From NCBI GenBank assembly GCA_944389925.1, contig CALXOD010000032.1, forward strand, positions 1-46,772: a DNA stretch of 46,772 bases. Reading direction: 5' to 3'. The notes beneath the pieces were generated by a model that saw only the letters and a program-made list of their open reading frames with translations, did not search any database and had not been told where the DNA came from. The DNA is from an uncultured Victivallaceae bacterium (lineage in GTDB: Bacteria > Verrucomicrobiota > Lentisphaeria > Victivallales > Victivallaceae). The translations under genes were made by a program, and so were the position numbers. Shown in pieces: positions 33,743-41,689 of the stretch (within the stretch, counting starts at the first letter, position 1; each line of letters begins with the position of its first letter).

Positions 33743-35413
33743 ATGTTTCCGCACGGCGTATTGGTATTGCTGGGGCTGGCGGTTTTCGGCGGTCTGATCG
33801 GGGCGTGGATCTTTCAGAAAATCCGTTTCCCGCAGGTGGTCGGCTACATCGTCATCGGCCTGCTGCTCGGACAATCCGGCTTCGCGCTGGTCAGCGCCGA
33901 CGATATTGAAAATTTGAAAATGCTCAACCTCTTTGCGCTCGGCATCATCGGATTTCTCGTCGGCGGCGAGCTGAAATTGAGCATCTTCCGCAAATACGCC
34001 CGCCAATTCACCGCGATTCTACTGCTTGAAGGCGTCCTGGCATTTTTGCTGGTCGGTATCTCCATCGGCCTGGTCACCTGGTTTCTCGTGCACAATTTCG
34101 CCGCTGCGCTGGCCACCGGCATCATCTTCGGTGCCATCGCGTCAGCCACCGATCCGGCCTCCACGATCGACGTCATCTGGGAATACCGGGCCAAAGGCGT
34201 AATGACTACCGCCATTATCGCCATTGTCGCCCTGGACGATGCGCTGGCCATGACCCTTTATGGCCTGGGGACCGGTACCGCACAACTGCTGACCAGCGAA
34301 AAAGGCTCCATCCTGCATTCGCTGATTCAAGTCGGAGTCTCGCTGGGCGGTGCCATTCTGATCGGAGCGGTCGCGGCAGGAATTCTGACCTTGTTCCTTC
34401 GGCATCTGGCCCAGCCGGAACGGGCGGTGGCGCTTTCGGTTGGCGTCATCCTGCTGGTCATCGGCATGGCAGCGACCTATCAGCTGGACGTGATTCTCTC
34501 CACGATGATGATCGGATTTGTACTGGTCAATCTGGCGCCGCGTCGCAGTGAAGACATCTTCAAATTGCTCCGCAGTTTTTCGGTACCGATCTACGTACTG
34601 TTCTTCGTGCTGGTGGGGGCCCGGCTTGAAGTGGGCAACATGCCGTTGTGGCTCTGGGCAGTGGTCGTCCTGTATGTTGCCGGTCGCAGCATCGGCAAAA
34701 TCGTCGGTGCGTACTACGGCAGCAAATGGACGCACGGCCCGCCGGAAGTCAGCCGCAATCTCGGTATGGGGCTCTTTGCCCAGGGCGGTGTGGCAATCGG
34801 CTTGTCGATTGTTGCGGCGGAATATCTGGGCGACATTCGGTTGTCCGATCGGTTGCTGCTCAGTGACATGGTCATTTATGTTGTGACCACCACCACTTTG
34901 ATTCTACAGCTGATCGGCCCGGCCATGGTTAAGTTTGCGGTAAAACGTTCCGGGGAGGCCGGCCGCAATCTGACGGAAGAAGACGTCATGGCGCAACTGA
35001 CCGTCGCCGACGTCCTGGGCGGAGCACAACCACCGCCGATTCGGGAGGGAGACTCGGTGGAGGAAGCTGTCGCTTATTTCACCGAACATGACCTGCTGAT
35101 TTCTCCGGTAGTCGACAGCGACAACCGGATCCGCGGCATCCTGACCTTCGACGCATTAAAAAATGTACTCTCCGACCGGGATGCCTGGCGCTGGCTGCTG
35201 GTGGCCGACCTGATGACCCCGATGTTCGAATCCGCCACACCGGGGGAACGGCTTCCTGAGGTGTATCAGCGGATGCAGCAATTCAAGCTCGATCAGCTGC
35301 CGGTAGTGGATGCGGCCACGCATCAGCTTCCCATCGGCGTGATTGATCTGCGGGCCATCCGCTCCAGGGTCAATGCCGAACTGCTGCGGATTTCGGAAAA
35401 AAACGTCGCTTGA
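33743..35413 (+). CDS. Cation/proton antiporter with CBS pair
   Basis: 556 residues. About 12-13 hydrophobic helices to residue about 410 carry the ion-binding motifs ASATDPASTI and IVALDDALAM (TDP and adjacent acidic pair) of the CPA superfamily. Residues about 420-550 contain two CBS-like repeats that bind adenine nucleotides (PPIREGDSVEEAV and EVYQRMQQFKLDQLPVVD). It probably exchanges Na+ or K+ for protons in the inner membrane under nucleotide control. The gene follows the HTH-EIIA by 4 nt, and its TGA overlaps the -35 of the next gene's promoter. The N-terminus is ATG, with the GGAGG of the previous gene's end as ribosome site. Confidence 0.9.
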   Translation: MFPHGVLVLLGLAVFGGLIGAWIFQKIRFPQVVGYIVIGLLLGQSGFALVSADDIENLKMLNLFALGIIGFLVGGELKLSIFRKYARQFTAILLLEGVLAFLLVGISIGLVTWFLVHNFAAALATGIIFGAIASATDPASTIDVIWEYRAKGVMTTAIIAIVALDDALAMTLYGLGTGTAQLLTSEKGSILHSLIQVGVSLGGAILIGAVAAGILTLFLRHLAQPERAVALSVGVILLVIGMAATYQLDVILSTMMIGFVLVNLAPRRSEDIFKLLRSFSVPIYVLFFVLVGARLEVGNMPLWLWAVVVLYVAGRSIGKIVGAYYGSKWTHGPPEVSRNLGMGLFAQGGVAIGLSIVAAEYLGDIRLSDRLLLSDMVIYVVTTTTLILQLIGPAMVKFAVKRSGEAGRNLTEEDVMAQLTVADVLGGAQPPPIREGDSVEEAVAYFTEHDLLISPVVDSDNRIRGILTFDALKNVLSDRDAWRWLLVADLMTPMFESATPGERLPEVYQRMQQFKLDQLPVVDAATHQLPIGVIDLRAIRSRVNAELLRISEKNVA

Positions 35414-35437
35414 CAAATTCCCGTGCGCGTTTACATT
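35410..35437 (+). promoter_or_regulatory. Promoter of the dolichol-kinase-like gene
   Basis: A perfect -35 TTGACA (35410-35415) overlaps the antiporter stop; -10 TACATT (35432-35437) follows after 16 nt. Confidence 0.7.
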
Positions 35438-35463
35438 AATCCTTCCGGAAAGGAGAATGGTTC

Positions 35464-36111
35464 ATGGATGCAGAAAACACCGCCGGTATTTCCTATCGCG
35501 ATGAAGTGCGGCGCAAACTCATCCACCTGAGTTCGCTCTGGATGGTCGCAGCCATGTGCCTGATACCGCGGTGGCCTCTGGCGGCGGCATTCGCCGTCAT
35601 GCTGGCGCTGAGTGTCCTCTGGGAACGACTCCGCGCGCTGGAAACACCAGTTCTGACACCGGTATACGATTTCTTCTTCGGGCGCACATTGCGGGCAAAG
35701 CCACGCCGCGACCAGTGGATCATCAGCGGGGGGCCCTATGTGTTCGCGTCCGCCCTGCTGGCAACCGTGTTGTTTCCGCCACCGGCGGCGGCGGGAGCGC
35801 TGACGACCATGCTGATCGGCGATACGGCTGCGGCGTTGATCGGGCGACGATACGGACGCCACCGGACGGTTAATGGAAAATCCTGGGAAGGCATGGCCGC
35901 CTTTATTGGAGCGGGCTTTCTGGGGACGGCACTGGTGCTGGCGTTTTGCAGAGCGCCGGGCATATTTTATTTCTGGGCGCTGATCGGGATTTTTCCGGCA
36001 GCGGCAGTGGAACTTTTTGAAAAACAATTGCGGCTGGACGACAATTTTTCGATCCCTCTGGTCATGGGATGGATGCTGTCAATGCCGATGATCTGCGGGG
36101 AGGCAATATGA
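35464..36111 (+). CDS. Dolichol-kinase / CTP-dependent diacylglycerol-kinase-like membrane protein
   Basis: 215 residues with about five to six helices. It starts with a cytoplasmic Arg/Lys-rich segment (YRDEVRRKLIHLSS) typical of the SEC59/Dgk1 group. The motif LIGDTAAALIGRRYGRHR followed by GKSWEGMAAFI is the nucleotide-binding signature of this family (GD-x-A-A-x-x-G-x-x-x-G, then GKSxEG). The reaction is phosphorylation of a lipid alcohol with CTP. Bacterial members are poorly studied. AAAGGAG lies before the ATG. The stop overlaps the start of the PstS-like gene, which means translational coupling. Confidence 0.85.
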   Translation: MDAENTAGISYRDEVRRKLIHLSSLWMVAAMCLIPRWPLAAAFAVMLALSVLWERLRALETPVLTPVYDFFFGRTLRAKPRRDQWIISGGPYVFASALLATVLFPPPAAAGALTTMLIGDTAAALIGRRYGRHRTVNGKSWEGMAAFIGAGFLGTALVLAFCRAPGIFYFWALIGIFPAAAVELFEKQLRLDDNFSIPLVMGWMLSMPMICGEAI

Positions 36112-36959
36112 AAAAACTTCTGATGACCACTGTTTTTCTGATTCTGGCGGCGATACTGCTCCGGGCGGATCCCACATCGGAAACTGCGCCGACACAGGCA
36201 CCAACGGCGACCGAACCAAGCGCGGGCACACCGGCCAAGCCGACCTTGAGCATTTACGATGCCACGCCCGGCGGCGATCAACCGGCCCGGGAGGCGCTGC
36301 TTGATTTTGCCAACGACAACCGGCAACTGGCGATTTCCATTCACTCAGCACCATTGAACGAAGCGTTGAAAGCTCTGGACGCCGGCCAGGCTGATCTGGT
36401 TCTGGCGGAGGAGGAATCCTTGCCCGAAAACTATCGGCTCCGTCGCCGTTATGCGGCGGAAACCGCGATCATTGTCGTCAATGCCCGCAACGCCAAAGAC
36501 CAATTCAGCAGTGCGGAACTGCGTTCGATCTTCTCCGGCACCCTGGGCGACTGGCAGAGCCTGAACGGAAGTGTCTATTCTCTGCACCGGTATGGTCTTA
36601 CCGAGGGGAATCCCGGAGAAAAGGTGTTCCGTACCCGGATTATGCAGGATCGTTCCTACGCGCCGGAGCTGTTCCGCCGTCCCGCCACCTCCGAGCTGCT
36701 GCTGCTGACGGCGGCCAATCCCAATGCCGTCGCTTTCTGCGGTTATCCCGGTGAACTTTCCACCGAAGTGAAAGCCGCAGCGGTGGATGGAGTCTTCCCG
36801 ACGTTGGAAAATCTTCGCTCCGGCCGCTATCCGCTGATGTCCCACCGGGTCATCGTCATGGGGAAAAAGATTTCGCCGCAGACACTGCTCTTTATCCGGA
36901 AACTGGGTTCCGCCGAGTTCGCGGATCTGCTCCGGGAACATGGCTTCTTCGCTGAATAA
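36108..36959 (+). CDS. PstS-like periplasmic binding protein
   Basis: 283 residues with a signal peptide (MKKLLMTTVFLILAAILLRA). It has the layout of a phosphate-binding protein: a long linker rich in Thr/Pro/Ala (about 22-50), then segments usual for the PBP-like domain: FSSAELRSIFSGTLGDWQSLNG and VYSLHRYGLTEGNPGEKVFRTRIM. The matched pst transporter genes are absent here. The start overlaps the previous stop (ATGA) and has GGGGAGG as ribosome site. It could sense phosphate or another anion at the cell surface, perhaps next to the lipid kinase, but the ligand is not known. A terminator follows. Confidence 0.75.
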   Translation: MKKLLMTTVFLILAAILLRADPTSETAPTQAPTATEPSAGTPAKPTLSIYDATPGGDQPAREALLDFANDNRQLAISIHSAPLNEALKALDAGQADLVLAEEESLPENYRLRRRYAAETAIIVVNARNAKDQFSSAELRSIFSGTLGDWQSLNGSVYSLHRYGLTEGNPGEKVFRTRIMQDRSYAPELFRRPATSELLLLTAANPNAVAFCGYPGELSTEVKAAAVDGVFPTLENLRSGRYPLMSHRVIVMGKKISPQTLLFIRKLGSAEFADLLREHGFFAE

Positions 36960-36988
36960 TCCCCCCTCCCCCCATCCTTACCATTGTG

Positions 36989-37016
36989 GCGCCGGAAAAA
37001 TCCGGCGCTTTTTTTA
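36989..37016 (+). terminator. Rho-independent terminator after PstS-like gene
   Basis: GCGCCGGA/TCCGGCGC (8 bp, AAAA loop) at 36989-37008 is followed by seven T. Confidence 0.9.
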
Positions 37017-37025
37017 TTTCTCCAC

Positions 37026-37054
37026 TTGCAAAACAGATTTTCACCCCATATAGT
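37026..37054 (+). promoter_or_regulatory. Promoter of the marR-MATE operon
   Basis: TTGCAA (37026-37031) and TATAGT (37049-37054) have a 17-nt spacer. The likely start site is near 37061, so the direct repeat at 37054-37080 covers it. Confidence 0.7.
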
Positions 37055-37080
37055 AAGCAAGACAATAATAAGCAAGACAA
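37054..37080 (+). repeat. Direct repeat over the marR start site
   Basis: TAAGCAAGACAA occurs twice (37054-37065 and 37069-37080) with a period of 15 bp. The position, over the transcription start and before the MarR gene, suits a repressor site. MarR proteins usually prefer inverted repeats, so binding is unproven. Confidence 0.5.
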
Positions 37081-37096
37081 CTATTCTAAAAACCGA

Positions 37097-37534
37097 ATGA
37101 TACCCCTTCCCTTCAATCTCATTCTTCTGAAAACCCTCAATGCCCAGAAAAAACGGATCCGCCCCCTGATGGATGCGATCGGGCTTTCCCCTGGGCAGCC
37201 GAAAGTTCTCACGTTTCTGGCGCTGCATGGTCCCTGCCTGCAGAAACATCTGGCCGATCGCTGCGACATTGAACCGGCAACGGTCTCCCGCCTGCTGAAC
37301 AATCTGGAAGAACAGCATCTGATCAGCCGCACCCCCCAGACGGAAGATCGGCGTGCAGTGCTGGTGGCACTGACCCCGGCGGGAGAAACGCTGGCCGTCC
37401 GGGAAGTGGCAGCACGTTATGCAGAGGTCAATGCCTGTTCGCTGCGGGGCTTCTCCGAAGAGGAAAAGCGGCAGTTCGCTGAATACTTGAAACGCATGTA
37501 CGGCAACCTGACCGGTACGCCGTTCCAATTCTGA
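37097..37534 (+). CDS. MarR-family regulator of a MATE pump
   Basis: 145 residues, typical winged HTH: LTFLALHGPCLQKHLADRCDIEPATVSRLLNNLEEQHLISRTP, followed by EDRRAVLVALTPAGE (the wing). Starts at ATG 37097. It lies 16 nt before the MATE gene, so it likely represses this operon and responds to a pump substrate. The region 37026-37080 gives the promoter and the candidate operator. Confidence 0.9.
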   Translation: MIPLPFNLILLKTLNAQKKRIRPLMDAIGLSPGQPKVLTFLALHGPCLQKHLADRCDIEPATVSRLLNNLEEQHLISRTPQTEDRRAVLVALTPAGETLAVREVAARYAEVNACSLRGFSEEEKRQFAEYLKRMYGNLTGTPFQF

Positions 37535-37550
37535 CCGGGAGTCCGACGCC

Positions 37551-38966
37551 ATGTCCGATGTCAACCTGCAGCAACAGCAATTCCGGCGTATGACCGAAAC
37601 CCCGGTGCCGCGCCTGATTGTCTCGCTGGCGCTGCCGTCGATCTTCACCATGCTGATCGGTGCTTTCTACAATATGGTCGACACCTTTTTCGTCGCCCGG
37701 CTCGGTACCAGCGCGGCGGGAGCGGTCGGCATCGTCTTTGCCTTCATGGCAATCATTCAGGCTATCGCGTTCATGGTGGGGATCGGCACTGGAAGTTTCG
37801 TCTCCCGGGCGCTGGGCAGACAGGACCGCGATCAGGCCGAGCGCTTCGCGGTCAGCGGTTTTGCCCTGTCACTGCTGTTCGGGTTGTTGCTGACCATCAT
37901 TGGAACGGGGTTCACCTCGCCGCTGATGGTGCTGCTGGGAGCGACGCCGACGATTCTGCCGCATGCCCGGGACTACGCGGGGTATATTTCCATGGGAGCC
38001 ATCATCATGTGCGGTTCGATCGTGCTCAACAACCTGCTGCGGGCAGAGGGCAAGGCAGTCTTTGCCACGGTCGGACTGGGGTTCGGAGGATTGCTCAACA
38101 TTGCCCTGGATCCGTTGTTCATTTTTCATTTCAAACTCGGGATTGCCGGTGCGGCGCTGGCGACGCTGCTCAGTCAGTGCGTAAGTTTCTGCATTCTGTT
38201 CTATTTTTTCCACTCCGGTCGAACGATAGTACAGCTGACGTGGCGGCGCATTTCCCGGGTACCGGCGGACTATTTCGCCATTCTGAAACTGGGCTTTTCC
38301 TCCTTCTGCCGGCAGGGACTGGCCAGCATTTCCACGGTGGCGCTGAACCTCGCAGCGGGCGCCTACGGGGATTCAGCGGTGGCGGCAATGTCGATTGTGG
38401 GGCGGGTATTTCTCTTCATTCTATCTGCGCTGATCGGGTTCGGACAGGGGTTCCAGCCGGTCGCGGGATACAACTACGGAGCGGGAAATTATGACCGGGT
38501 CAGGGAGGCCTTCGGGTTCTGCGTCAAAACCGGAACCGTGTTTCTCACCGGCGCGGGGATTATCGGTTTTCTGCTGGCGCCTCGACTGATCGGGTTATTC
38601 CAGGCCGAGGATACAGCGGTACTCGCTATCGGAACGGCGGCGTTCCGGGCACAATGTCTCGCGCTGCCGTTGCAGGCGACGATTGTGTTGTCGAACATGC
38701 TGTTCCAGTCGGTGGGCAAGGCATTGCAGGCGACGTTCATTTCGGCGACGCGGCAAGGGATTTACTTTCTTCCGCTGATTTTGATTTTGCCGCGGTATTT
38801 CGGGCTGACCGGCATTGAATATACGCAATGTATTTCCGACCTTTTCGCTTTTTCGAGCGCGTTGCCGTTCGTCCTTTTCTTCTTCCGCTCCCTGCCCCGT
38901 ACGGGACAAACACCACCACCGCCGGACGCGGCTGCCATTCCCGGTGGCGAGTGTGAATGCAGCTGA
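37551..38966 (+). CDS. MATE-family multidrug efflux protein
   Basis: 471 residues with 12 hydrophobic helices in two halves, as in the MATE (MatE) family. The first half starts PVPRLIVSLALPSIFTMLIGAFYNMVDTFFVARLG; GVGFVSRALGR-like motifs (GIGTGSFVSRALGRQDRD) and IGFGQGFQPVAGYNYGAGNYDRVREAF mark the second half. It exports organic cations or drugs using an ion gradient. Ribosome site GGGAG lies before the start. It is encoded with its MarR regulator. The tail is Pro/Gly/Cys-rich. Confidence 0.95.
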   Translation: MSDVNLQQQQFRRMTETPVPRLIVSLALPSIFTMLIGAFYNMVDTFFVARLGTSAAGAVGIVFAFMAIIQAIAFMVGIGTGSFVSRALGRQDRDQAERFAVSGFALSLLFGLLLTIIGTGFTSPLMVLLGATPTILPHARDYAGYISMGAIIMCGSIVLNNLLRAEGKAVFATVGLGFGGLLNIALDPLFIFHFKLGIAGAALATLLSQCVSFCILFYFFHSGRTIVQLTWRRISRVPADYFAILKLGFSSFCRQGLASISTVALNLAAGAYGDSAVAAMSIVGRVFLFILSALIGFGQGFQPVAGYNYGAGNYDRVREAFGFCVKTGTVFLTGAGIIGFLLAPRLIGLFQAEDTAVLAIGTAAFRAQCLALPLQATIVLSNMLFQSVGKALQATFISATRQGIYFLPLILILPRYFGLTGIEYTQCISDLFAFSSALPFVLFFFRSLPRTGQTPPPPDAAAIPGGECECS

Positions 38967-39022
38967 CCCACGGTCCGCTGTCTTCCGTCATGTTTCCGAA
39001 TGGACGGGACACGGATTCCCAC

Positions 39023-39050
39023 TTGCATATTTCCTCCGGCCCCCTATAGT
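39023..39050 (+). promoter_or_regulatory. Promoter of the 39123 gene pair
   Basis: TTGCAT (39023-39028) and TATAGT (39045-39050) with a 16-nt spacer. Confidence 0.6.
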
Positions 39051-39122
39051 AAATGCGGGCGGAAGCGTATTCGGGGGCAATCGGCCCGGAAATCCTGACT
39101 CCGCGGAAAAAACGGAAGGCGG

Positions 39123-39572
39123 ATGATGAAAAGCTTTTTCATGGTTTCAGGCATGGTGGAAATGTGTTTCACCGCACTCTTTTTCTGCCGTTTTTTTCTT
39201 CGAGATTTGCGAATGGACGCCGGCACCATCATGGCCCTGTGCTGCGCCGTAGGCTGGGGACTTCTCGGCATCCTTTCGGCCATGCTCCGGGATTTGGACC
39301 GGCCTCTGTGGAAGGCTGCCGAGCAGCTTCCTTCGTCAGTCCGGAAAAACTGCCGCTGGAGCCATGGCATAATGCTATTGATTCTGGCGGTCTATTCGAT
39401 CGGAATGGTCGTCCTCACACCGTACCATGGGCTTGCCGGACTGTTGACGTCTCTACTGTTTTTCATCCTTCTGGCGGGAACGCTGGGACTCTTGAAAATA
39501 AAATTCGTCTTCTCCTGTCTGCTGCAACTTCATATTCCGGAAGCCCAGGATACAGCGAAACGAATCGATTGA
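39123..39572 (+). CDS. Small membrane protein, unrecognised
   Basis: 149 residues with four hydrophobic segments (about 3-26, 35-55, 83-102 and 105-128). No family is recognised. It has its own promoter, and the ribosome site GGAAGGCGG lies before the two adjacent ATG codons, so the start is either 39123 or 39126. The next gene follows after 3 nt. Confidence 0.7.
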   Translation: MMKSFFMVSGMVEMCFTALFFCRFFLRDLRMDAGTIMALCCAVGWGLLGILSAMLRDLDRPLWKAAEQLPSSVRKNCRWSHGIMLLILAVYSIGMVVLTPYHGLAGLLTSLLFFILLAGTLGLLKIKFVFSCLLQLHIPEAQDTAKRID

Positions 39573-39575
39573 GAC

Positions 39576-40529
39576 ATGGCGGACTCCCCTCTGCAAATCG
39601 CTGCACGGGCCTATCGTAGAGCTCAAAAAACCACATGGCTGACCCTGGCGGGCCTGGGCATGCTGGGCAGCATTCCGGCATGGCTGATCGGCAATGGAGA
39701 GTTCTGGAAGCAATTCCTGTTCTGGGAAACCTTTGCCTTGCTTTTCGGGTTCCGCCAATGCCGCCTGTACCTCAAAGGAAAAAAGCAGGCGGTGATCCGG
39801 GAAGCGATGAAAATCCTCGCCGCCGAGTCCGGCATGCAGTGTTCTGAGCCAGCATGGTGGCAGGAACAACAATGTGCGACCGCGCTTTTTTTCCCGCCGT
39901 ACATCAACGGCTTTTATCTGGAACGCGCCATCCCTCTCCAGTTATTGAGCGGGGAAGTCCGGGGAATGGCGCTCCAATGCAGCCAGGTCAGTTGCGGTAC
40001 TCTATTTGCCCGGGCACATTCCATCAACAACTGTCTGGTCTTGCATGAACACTGGAAGCCATCGTCTTTCCAAATTCTCTCCACCGGATTACTGTTCCGC
40101 TGTTCCCTGCCGTTTTCCTTCACGGAGAACTGGCTGTTCCTCCCCCGACCGTGGGGCAGACATATGACCAGGGTGGTTCCAGAAAAGCTCCTCCTCCTGA
40201 ATTTCCACCGAACCATTCCGCTGCCGCGCAATCTACACGCATTGCGGACAACGGGAACGCCTCCATGGGTCTATTCTTCCTCCGCCCCGGAATCGGACCC
40301 GGAAGCTGCAGCAGAATATGCGCTGGGCCGGGCATGTTATGCCCGATTCCCGCATTCTCCGCTCCGCCTGATGAGCTTGACCGGTCATACGATTTTCCTG
40401 TATCTGCCGTTCAGGTGGCGGATCGCCACCGAGCGGGAATTGCAGAACAGCCTCATCGTTTGCCGGGAACTCATGTTGCAAGTCCAGAAAATGCTTGATG
40501 ACGAAATCACATCGTATAGCAATGCCTGA
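39576..40529 (+). CDS. Membrane-anchored protein, unrecognised
   Basis: 317 residues with two hydrophobic helices near the N-terminus (about 20-37 and 45-60), then a long soluble region with Trp and aromatic clusters (EPAWWQEQQCAT, WKPSSFQILS). The layout resembles DUF3137 proteins, which have two N-terminal helices and a soluble domain, but I could not confirm the family. It is coupled to the small membrane protein upstream with a 3-nt gap; the two likely form one unit. Confidence 0.7.
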   Translation: MADSPLQIAARAYRRAQKTTWLTLAGLGMLGSIPAWLIGNGEFWKQFLFWETFALLFGFRQCRLYLKGKKQAVIREAMKILAAESGMQCSEPAWWQEQQCATALFFPPYINGFYLERAIPLQLLSGEVRGMALQCSQVSCGTLFARAHSINNCLVLHEHWKPSSFQILSTGLLFRCSLPFSFTENWLFLPRPWGRHMTRVVPEKLLLLNFHRTIPLPRNLHALRTTGTPPWVYSSSAPESDPEAAAEYALGRACYARFPHSPLRLMSLTGHTIFLYLPFRWRIATERELQNSLIVCRELMLQVQKMLDDEITSYSNA

Positions 40530-40588
40530 TCATCCATCACCGAATGCAGCCAATAGCCGTTTTCTGTCCCCACGAGCCCGCGCATCGC

Positions 40589-41161
40589 TCAGTTACTTGC
40601 CCCTCCCGGAGCTGCCTCACTCAGCCTGCGCGGCGACATCCTTTTTTCAAAGCGGAAAAAGTAATCGGCGGCTTCGTCCGACATCCCACCGTGATACTCC
40701 CCCTCTTCTCCCGGAAACCGATGCTGCGGATGGAAAAATTCCACAATGTGAAAACCGCAGCAGTTGACGTAGAAATGAAGGTTGCGTTTCTCGAAATACG
40801 GCGTACAGGTTTCCCATACCACGGTCTCCGGATACCGCTCCTCCAGAGCGCTCCAAAGCGCCTGCCCCACGCCGCCCCCCTGCATACCGACCCGGACGAA
40901 AAGCAGCTCCAAATGATTGTGTCCGGTCACCCGGTCGATCCGGACGATCGCGCCACCCGCCATGCGGTCGCGCCGCCGGACGACGTAGGCCGCAGCTCCT
41001 TCCGCCCGTAGGGAGCGTTCCACATCCGCATCAGGAAGAACCGCGTCAGAACAAGGCCCGAAGACCTGCTCGTAACCGATTTGAAATGCCCTCTGCATTT
41101 CGCGTTTAAATTCCGGAACGTCCGCTTCATCGAGTGGCAACAGTATCAGCTCATTCTTCAT
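40589..41161 (-). CDS. GNAT-family N-acetyltransferase
   Basis: 190 residues. The acetyl-CoA binding motif is visible as LLFVRVGMQGGGVGQALW (Q/R-x-x-G-x-G type at about residues 87-103), followed by ERYPETVVWETCTPYFEKRNLHFYVNCCGF. The usual substrate is an amine; none can be assigned. The first residues are encoded within the overlap ATGA with the MarR stop, so the two genes are co-translated. It may modify a compound sensed by the regulator. Confidence 0.88.
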   Translation of the reverse strand: MKNELILLPLDEADVPEFKREMQRAFQIGYEQVFGPCSDAVLPDADVERSLRAEGAAAYVVRRRDRMAGGAIVRIDRVTGHNHLELLFVRVGMQGGGVGQALWSALEERYPETVVWETCTPYFEKRNLHFYVNCCGFHIVEFFHPQHRFPGEEGEYHGGMSDEAADYFFRFEKRMSPRRLSEAAPGGASN

Positions 41162-41625
41162 AACTTCCCCTCTTGCCGCCTCGACGCCTCCCGCTTGCCA
41201 CCGGAAAGCAGAACTCGGCGGAATGTTTTCGCATAAAAATCGAGCGCCGTCACGAACTCGGACGAAAATTCGGCCACGGTTTCCCGCATTGCCTCTTCTT
41301 CCGCCGCATGGATTTCCTCAAGAATCAGCTCGGCAAACGCCCTCCCCTTGGGGGTCAAACGCAAAAAACACTCCCGTCGCTGCCCCGGAATCGGCTCCAG
41401 CGTAAGGTACCCCGCCTCCCGGCATTCACTCACAACCGTATTAATGGTCGAAAGCGGCAGCAGCCACTCCTCATGCAGTTTGCGCTGGGAAAGATGTTCA
41501 TCGTCAACCAACGCATACAGCAGGACCACGATGTTCGGTTTGACCGCCATCGACCGCCCTTTGACCAGATAGGAACGATCAATCAGATTGGTAGCTGCCA
41601 CCAATTTCCGGATATCGGATCGCAT
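41158..41625 (-). CDS. MarR-family transcriptional regulator
   Basis: 155 residues. The winged HTH is at about 35-100: LLYALVDDEHLSQRKLHEEWLLPLSTINTVVSECREAGYL with RRECFLRLTPKGRAF as wing. The ATG at 41625 has AGGAG eight bases upstream. It overlaps the GNAT stop by four bases. The promoter/operator at 41659-41687 makes autoregulation likely. Confidence 0.9.
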   Translation of the reverse strand: MRSDIRKLVAATNLIDRSYLVKGRSMAVKPNIVVLLYALVDDEHLSQRKLHEEWLLPLSTINTVVSECREAGYLTLEPIPGQRRECFLRLTPKGRAFAELILEEIHAAEEEAMRETVAEFSSEFVTALDFYAKTFRRVLLSGGKREASRRQEGKL

Positions 41626-41658
41626 GAGCAAAACTCCTGTATTCCGAGTTCGAAACTT

Positions 41659-41687
41659 AATATAAAGTACGAATTCGTATTTTACAA
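41659..41687 (-). promoter_or_regulatory. marR-GNAT promoter with palindromic operator
   Basis: On the minus strand TTGTAA (41687-41682) and TATATT (41664-41659) are 17 nt apart. Exactly between them lies the perfect 12-bp palindrome TACGAATTCGTA (41668-41679). This is the standard place for a MarR operator, so the regulator probably represses its own operon. Confidence 0.75.
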
Positions 41688-41689
41688 GT

